Positions 60,793 through 64,000 of a DNA stretch of 64,000 nucleotides are shown here, piece after piece. The notes beneath the pieces were generated by a model. The model ran no database searches. It was not told the origin of the DNA and saw nothing but the letters and a program-made list of their open reading frames with translations. The position numbers were made by a program, and so were the translations under genes. The first letter of the stretch is position 1. The number at the start of each line of letters is the position of its first letter. The stretch comes from Acidobacteriota bacterium (GTDB lineage Bacteria; Acidobacteriota; Terriglobia; Terriglobales; Acidobacteriaceae): contig JABCZL010000009.1 in NCBI GenBank assembly GCA_013289685.1, forward strand, positions 239,209 through 303,208, read 5' to 3'.

Positions 60793-61041
60793 ATGGCACA
60801 AATGACGCCGGAAGTTTCCAAGCTGTTGGAGCGGGCACTCTCGCTTACGGTCGAGGAGCAGGAGGCCCTGGCGCACTCCCTGATTTCGAACCTCGGCGGC
60901 AAGGTGGACGAAGGTCTAGAGGCCGCATGGGAAGCCGAGATCGGAAAACGCATTGCCGAACTGGAATCCGGCAAAGCAAAAACCACTCCCTGGGAGGAAG
61001 TGCGCAGGCGCAACCTAGCCAAGCTGCCCCATGCCCACTAG
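60793..61041 (+). CDS. antitoxin of a ParE/RelE-type toxin-antitoxin pair (addiction module protein)
   Basis: An 82-residue acidic, helical protein with the putative-addiction-module-antitoxin pattern: LLERALSLTVEEQEALAHSLI and WEAEIGKRIAELESGKAKTTPWEEVRRR. Such proteins wrap the ParE/RelE toxin and repress the operon. A GAGG ribosome site precedes the ATG. Its end overlaps the start of the toxin gene by 11 bases, as is usual for these pairs. Confidence 0.9.
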   Translation: MAQMTPEVSKLLERALSLTVEEQEALAHSLISNLGGKVDEGLEAAWEAEIGKRIAELESGKAKTTPWEEVRRRNLAKLPHAH

Positions 61042-61333
61042 CTCGGCGGAGTTTCACGACGAAGCCACCGCTGAATATGAATCGGCGTTCGACAGGTACT
61101 TAGAACGAAGTCCGGATGCCGCTCTCGGCTTCGACGCTGAAGTGGATCGCGCCCTAGGGCAGGTCATCGCCGTCCCTCGACGTTGGGCCGCCGGTCCGCA
61201 CTCTACCCGCAGGTTCTTGTTGAGAACGTTTCCCTTTACTCTGATCTACCGGGAGCGAACTTCGGGGAATGTTCAGATCTTGGCGGTTGCGCACACCAGC
61301 CGGAAGCCGGGATATTGGAAGGGTCGGCTTTGA
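61031..61333 (+). CDS. ParE/RelE superfamily toxin
   Basis: A 100-residue toxin-fold protein: two N-terminal helices (FHDEATAEYESAFDRYLERS), then RRWAAGPHSTRRFLLRTFPFTLIYRE and a last strand VQILAVAHTSRKPGYWKGR. The FPFTLIYRE and AVAHTSRKPGYW motifs are characteristic of ParE/RelE-like toxins. Whether it cleaves mRNA on ribosomes or targets gyrase cannot be told from sequence. The antitoxin gene lies directly upstream. Confidence 0.9.
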   Translation: MPTSSAEFHDEATAEYESAFDRYLERSPDAALGFDAEVDRALGQVIAVPRRWAAGPHSTRRFLLRTFPFTLIYRERTSGNVQILAVAHTSRKPGYWKGRL

Positions 61334-61491
61334 GCTGCCATTCTCCGGGATCCGGCGCTGCGAACGACGTGACCGTTGAAAACGACATCGCAAGATTCAA
61401 GGGGTCGAGAGCGGAGTGGTTCACCCTTTGCGAAGAACGAAAAGGATGGGGGACCCGACAGAGATGCGGGCCCGGAGTTACACTGTTGCCG

Positions 61492-63034
61492 ATGGCTGTC
61501 AAGAAGTCCACGAGCGTGAAATCTAAGGTCCCGGCAGCTAGTTCGCCGCGAGCGAAACGGGACGCCTCCAACAGTGTCAGTTACTTGCTGTCCGACTACC
61601 CGCGAACCTTGTTCCCACTGTCCACCACAAGAGTTATCGCCGAAAAGTGGGGGCAACAGACCCTCGACTATGTTTATCAAAAAGTCCTCAATCCGGCCGA
61701 GGCGGAACATTCCTTCCTGGCGCAGGCTCGGTGCTACTCGTCCAAGCAGGGCTTTCATCTTCGTCGAACAGTGAAGCTAGATCCGGTCGCCGAGCTTTTT
61801 ATTTACGATCTGATCTATAGAAACAGGCTTTTGTTTCGGAAGGACTTCAGGAACACCCGCCGGTCCTTTGGATACCGGTTTGAGAATGGTGAGCCGCTAT
61901 CACCGACAAAAAGTTACGCGGCCTTCAAAGCCGCCGTTACGGAAAGTCGGATGCGGCATCCGTTCATGGTGAAGTTTGACGTCGCTGCGTATTTCAACTC
62001 GATTTACCACCACGACCTGGTGCACTGGTTTGGCGACATTGGCGCCAGCGCCGACGATGTGGAGCACTTGGGGCAGTTCCTTCGCGAGGGAAATGGGGGG
62101 CGGTCCGTCGATTGCCTACCGCAGGGTATTCATCCTTGCAAGCTCATCGGCCGAGTTTTTGAAATTCGTGGACAATTCGATGAGGCTTCGCTCAGAGGTG
62201 CTTCTCCGTTTCATGGATGACTTCTACCTCTTCTCGAACGACGGAGAAGTGATAAACATGGACTTCGTGCTTATTCAACAGCTTCTAGGAGACAAGGGTC
62301 TCTCGTTGAATCCGGCCAAAACCGCATATGAGGAGGAATACCAAGACATTCCCGGCGAGGTAGACGAGATGAAGGTTAGCCTCCTCAAAGTGAGGCGCTT
62401 TATCATTGAAGTGTCGGGTGAGCCCTTTGAGGATGAGGAGCTAGAAGAGGAAAATTTAAGCGAAGAACAAGTGGAATACCTGCTCGACTTACTCAAGAAC
62501 CCAGACATCGATGAGTCTGATGCGGAACTCGTGCTCGTATTGCTTCGGGATCGCGGCGAAGACGTTGTGTCCAGGCTTGAGGCGTTTCTCCATCGCTTCC
62601 CCGGCTTGAGTCGGAACGTCTACCATTTTGCGAGACACGTACTTGATAAAGAGGCGCTGGCTGAAATCGTTTATGGGTTTGCAGCCAACGGAGCATACGC
62701 GACCGAAGATCAGTTGTTTTGGATGGCGAAGTTATCCGAAGAGTTTTTGGCCGACACTTCCCGCTATCGCGATATTCTCTTTGCGATTTACCAGCATCCG
62801 AATGCGACCGATATCTCACGATCAAAGGTTCTAGAGATTCCGGAGCAGCGGTTTGGAATGCCCGAGCTCCGGCACGAGCACCTTCGCGTTGGAAAATCCG
62901 ATTGGCTCTCGTGGTCTTCGGCCGTAGGTTCTCGTTCTTCGAGCAAAATGAGCAGAAATCACTCTTTGATGTACTTCGGAAAGGCGAGTGCCATGAATCA
63001 TCTAATCGCAGAATGTGTCGCGTCGATTGACTAG
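61492..63034 (+). pseudogene. Abi/DRT-like defence reverse transcriptase with a single-base frameshift
   Basis: A reverse transcriptase gene split over two frames. The first frame (61492 to about 62150) has the fingers region, the motif with the first catalytic Asp (VKFDVAAYFNSIYHHDL, residue 163) and LPQG at residue 211. The second frame (to 63034) continues with FLKFVDNSMRL and the catalytic RFMDDFYLFS, then a 250-residue helical tail with an acidic run. Dropping one G at 62149-62150 restores LIAEFLKFVD and one 513-codon frame. The sequence is like AbiA/AbiK/DRT defence RTs, not group II introns. Either a true inactivating mutation or a sequencing error. Confidence 0.8.
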
Positions 63035-63048
63035 GATCCACGGCAGAC

Positions 63049-63219
63049 AGCAGATTCCTCCTCGTTCGCTTCGCTCGCGTGTCGGAATGACAAGGAGTGG
63101 AGGTGGGAGGGAGGGGGAGGGCTCTGATCGCAGCGATGAAAGCGCTGCACCATCCAAAATCAAAAACGATCTCAGCCTGCAGCGGAAAAGGCAGCGGACA
63201 GGAGTGTCCGCTCCACAGG
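63049..63219. repeat. reversed GTCATTCC repeat and GCGGACAGGAGTGTCCGC element
   Basis: 63049-63091 is the GTCATTCC family in reverse orientation (AGCAGATTCC to GGAATGAC). 63194-63216 is the GGAGCGGACACTCC element reversed. They lie between the RT gene and the rRNA terminator. Confidence 0.85.
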
Positions 63220-63233
63220 TTCTGCGCAAAAGG

Positions 63234-63267
63234 AAAAGGCCAATCTGATTTCTCAGACTGGCCTTTA
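63234..63267 (-). terminator. terminator of the rRNA operon
   Basis: AAAGGCCAATCTGA and TCAGACTGGCCTTT form a near-perfect 14-bp stem with a TTTC loop. On the minus strand it is followed by T-rich TTTTCCTTTT. It lies a few bases after the 5S gene and ends the rRNA transcript; it is symmetric enough to work in both directions. Confidence 0.9.
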
Positions 63268-63270
63268 TTA

Positions 63271-63391
<121 letters not shown>

Positions 63392-63812
63392 TCGGAGCAG
63401 CTTTTAGCTATTAGCTCTTGGCTATTAGCTTGAATCTCCTGGCGCGGACATTGCCGCGAACTCAAGGAGAGTCATTGCTGCGAACTTGAAATCTCTCGGC
63501 CTCCGGCCGTCAGCTAGCACCCATGGGATTGGGCTAAGAGCTAAGAGCCAAAAGCTAAGAGCAGAATTTCAAAGAGCGTGAGAACGATCTCTCACAACTG
63601 AATAGATTGGGTGTGGCTTACTTTCTTGTTGTTTACTTCCGATTTCAACCACTTATTACTTCGGCTTTTCGTCGGCGCACAGTTGTCAGCGTCTTTCTTT
63701 CTCTTCGCCCAATTTCTGGCGGATGAGAGAAACTCGCTTAGCCGCAGCTCAGATTCTAGCTGATGGCTGAAAGCTGAGTGCTGACAGCTGTTTTTCTGCA
63801 CCGAGTAAATTT
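63392..63812 (-). other. long 23S-5S spacer with repeat tandems
   Basis: About 420 bases separate the 23S end from 5S. No tRNA is seen. TAGCTATTAGCTCTTGGC words (about 63404-63431) face inverted TAAGAGCTAAGAGCCAAAAG words (63534-63562), which may pair into a processing stem. AGCTGATGGCTGAAAGCTGA words (about 63758-63790) adjoin the 23S end. The words belong to the same family as 60420 and 47838. Confidence 0.75.
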
Positions 63813-64000
63813 TATGGTCAAGCCGAACGGGCGATTAGTACTGGTAAGCTACACGCATTACTGCGCTTCCACCTCCAGCCTATCAACCAGGTAGTCTTCC
63901 TGGGCCCTTCTTATCCCTTACGGGTTGGGAGATCTCATCTTGAGGAGTGCTTCCCGCTTATATGCATTCAGCGGTTATCACAACCGAACTTCGCTACCGA
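63813..64000 (-). rRNA. rrl: 23S ribosomal RNA, 3' end (partial)
   Basis: On the minus strand this is the last 190 or so bases of 23S rRNA: GATGAGATCTCCC, GGTTGATAGGCTGGAGGTGG, GTAGCTTACCAGTACTAAT and the end TTCGGCTTGACC. The gene continues beyond the right edge of the window. Confidence 0.95.

Noticed and set aside
61492..63034. group II intron
   Set aside because: The RT has no maturase or endonuclease domain that I can see and no domain V/VI-like RNA structure follows it.

Overview
The window looks like a chromosomal piece of a GC-rich bacterium of the phylum Acidobacteriota, probably class Terriglobia. This is an inference from protein character: PadR-linked secreted proteins, Ser/Thr kinases with beta-propeller tails, a VPS10/BNR-type secreted protein and a very dense load of short palindromic repeats. 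No 16S gene is present to confirm it. Most of the window is housekeeping; accessory material is limited to a HicB/HicA-like pair (21.5-22.3 kb) and a toxin-antitoxin plus reverse transcriptase segment (60.8-63.0 kb).

Layout. 0.35-1.1 kb: a TonB protein. 1.3-6.0 kb: the classic tgt-yajC-secD-secF cluster (minus strand), preceded by a YfcE-like phosphoesterase. 6.6-15.5 kb: a FlK-type thioesterase, a CADD/PqqC-like protein, mnmG, ruvA, mnmE, a beta-carbonic anhydrase and a TlpA-like thioredoxin. 15.7-18.4 kb: a cold-shock gene with a clean terminator, then a small PadR-controlled operon with a visible operator. 18.4-21.1 kb: a Ser/Thr kinase. 21.5-22.3 kb: the HicB/HicA-like pair with a structured leader. 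22.4-31.3 kb: a giant BNR-repeat protein, a ligase-ACP-acyltransferase fusion, a TonB-domain protein, a probable AhpD-like selenoprotein, and an ECF sigma factor with its membrane partner. 31.9-37.6 kb: a large TPR protein, a LOG-family protein and thiE. 37.7-44.1 kb: mixed metabolism (YdeI-like, FGE-like, SDR, HpcH aldolase, YceH, aldo-keto reductase). 44.2-52.4 kb (minus strand): a two-subunit CoA-transferase and an aromatic amino acid run transcribed trpC-trpF-trpB-trpA-aroQ-aroF-tyrA; trpE, trpG and trpD are not in the window. 52.5-60.3 kb: amidohydrolase, GH28 enzyme, nucleoside hydrolase, lipoprotein, methyltransferase and an OmpA-like protein. 60.8-63.0 kb: ParD/ParE-type TA genes and a frameshifted reverse transcriptase. 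63.2-64.0 kb: the 3' end of an rRNA operon (23S end and 5S, minus strand) with its terminator.

Two results stand out. First, the gene at 29353-29919 is interrupted by one in-frame TGA exactly at the second cysteine of an AhpD-type E-x11-C-x2-C-x3-H motif, and a small hairpin of bacterial SECIS form starts 10 nt after it. I read this as a CxxU selenoprotein, not a pseudogene. Second, at least a dozen families of short palindromic or tandem repeats fill the gaps between genes, and copies of the same families lie in frame inside genes: mnmG (three families), mnmE (two), tgt (two), thiE, yceH, the GH28 gene, the N-terminus of trpB and the C-termini of several proteins. Here the repeats have become protein-coding inserts, including in three tRNA-modification enzymes.
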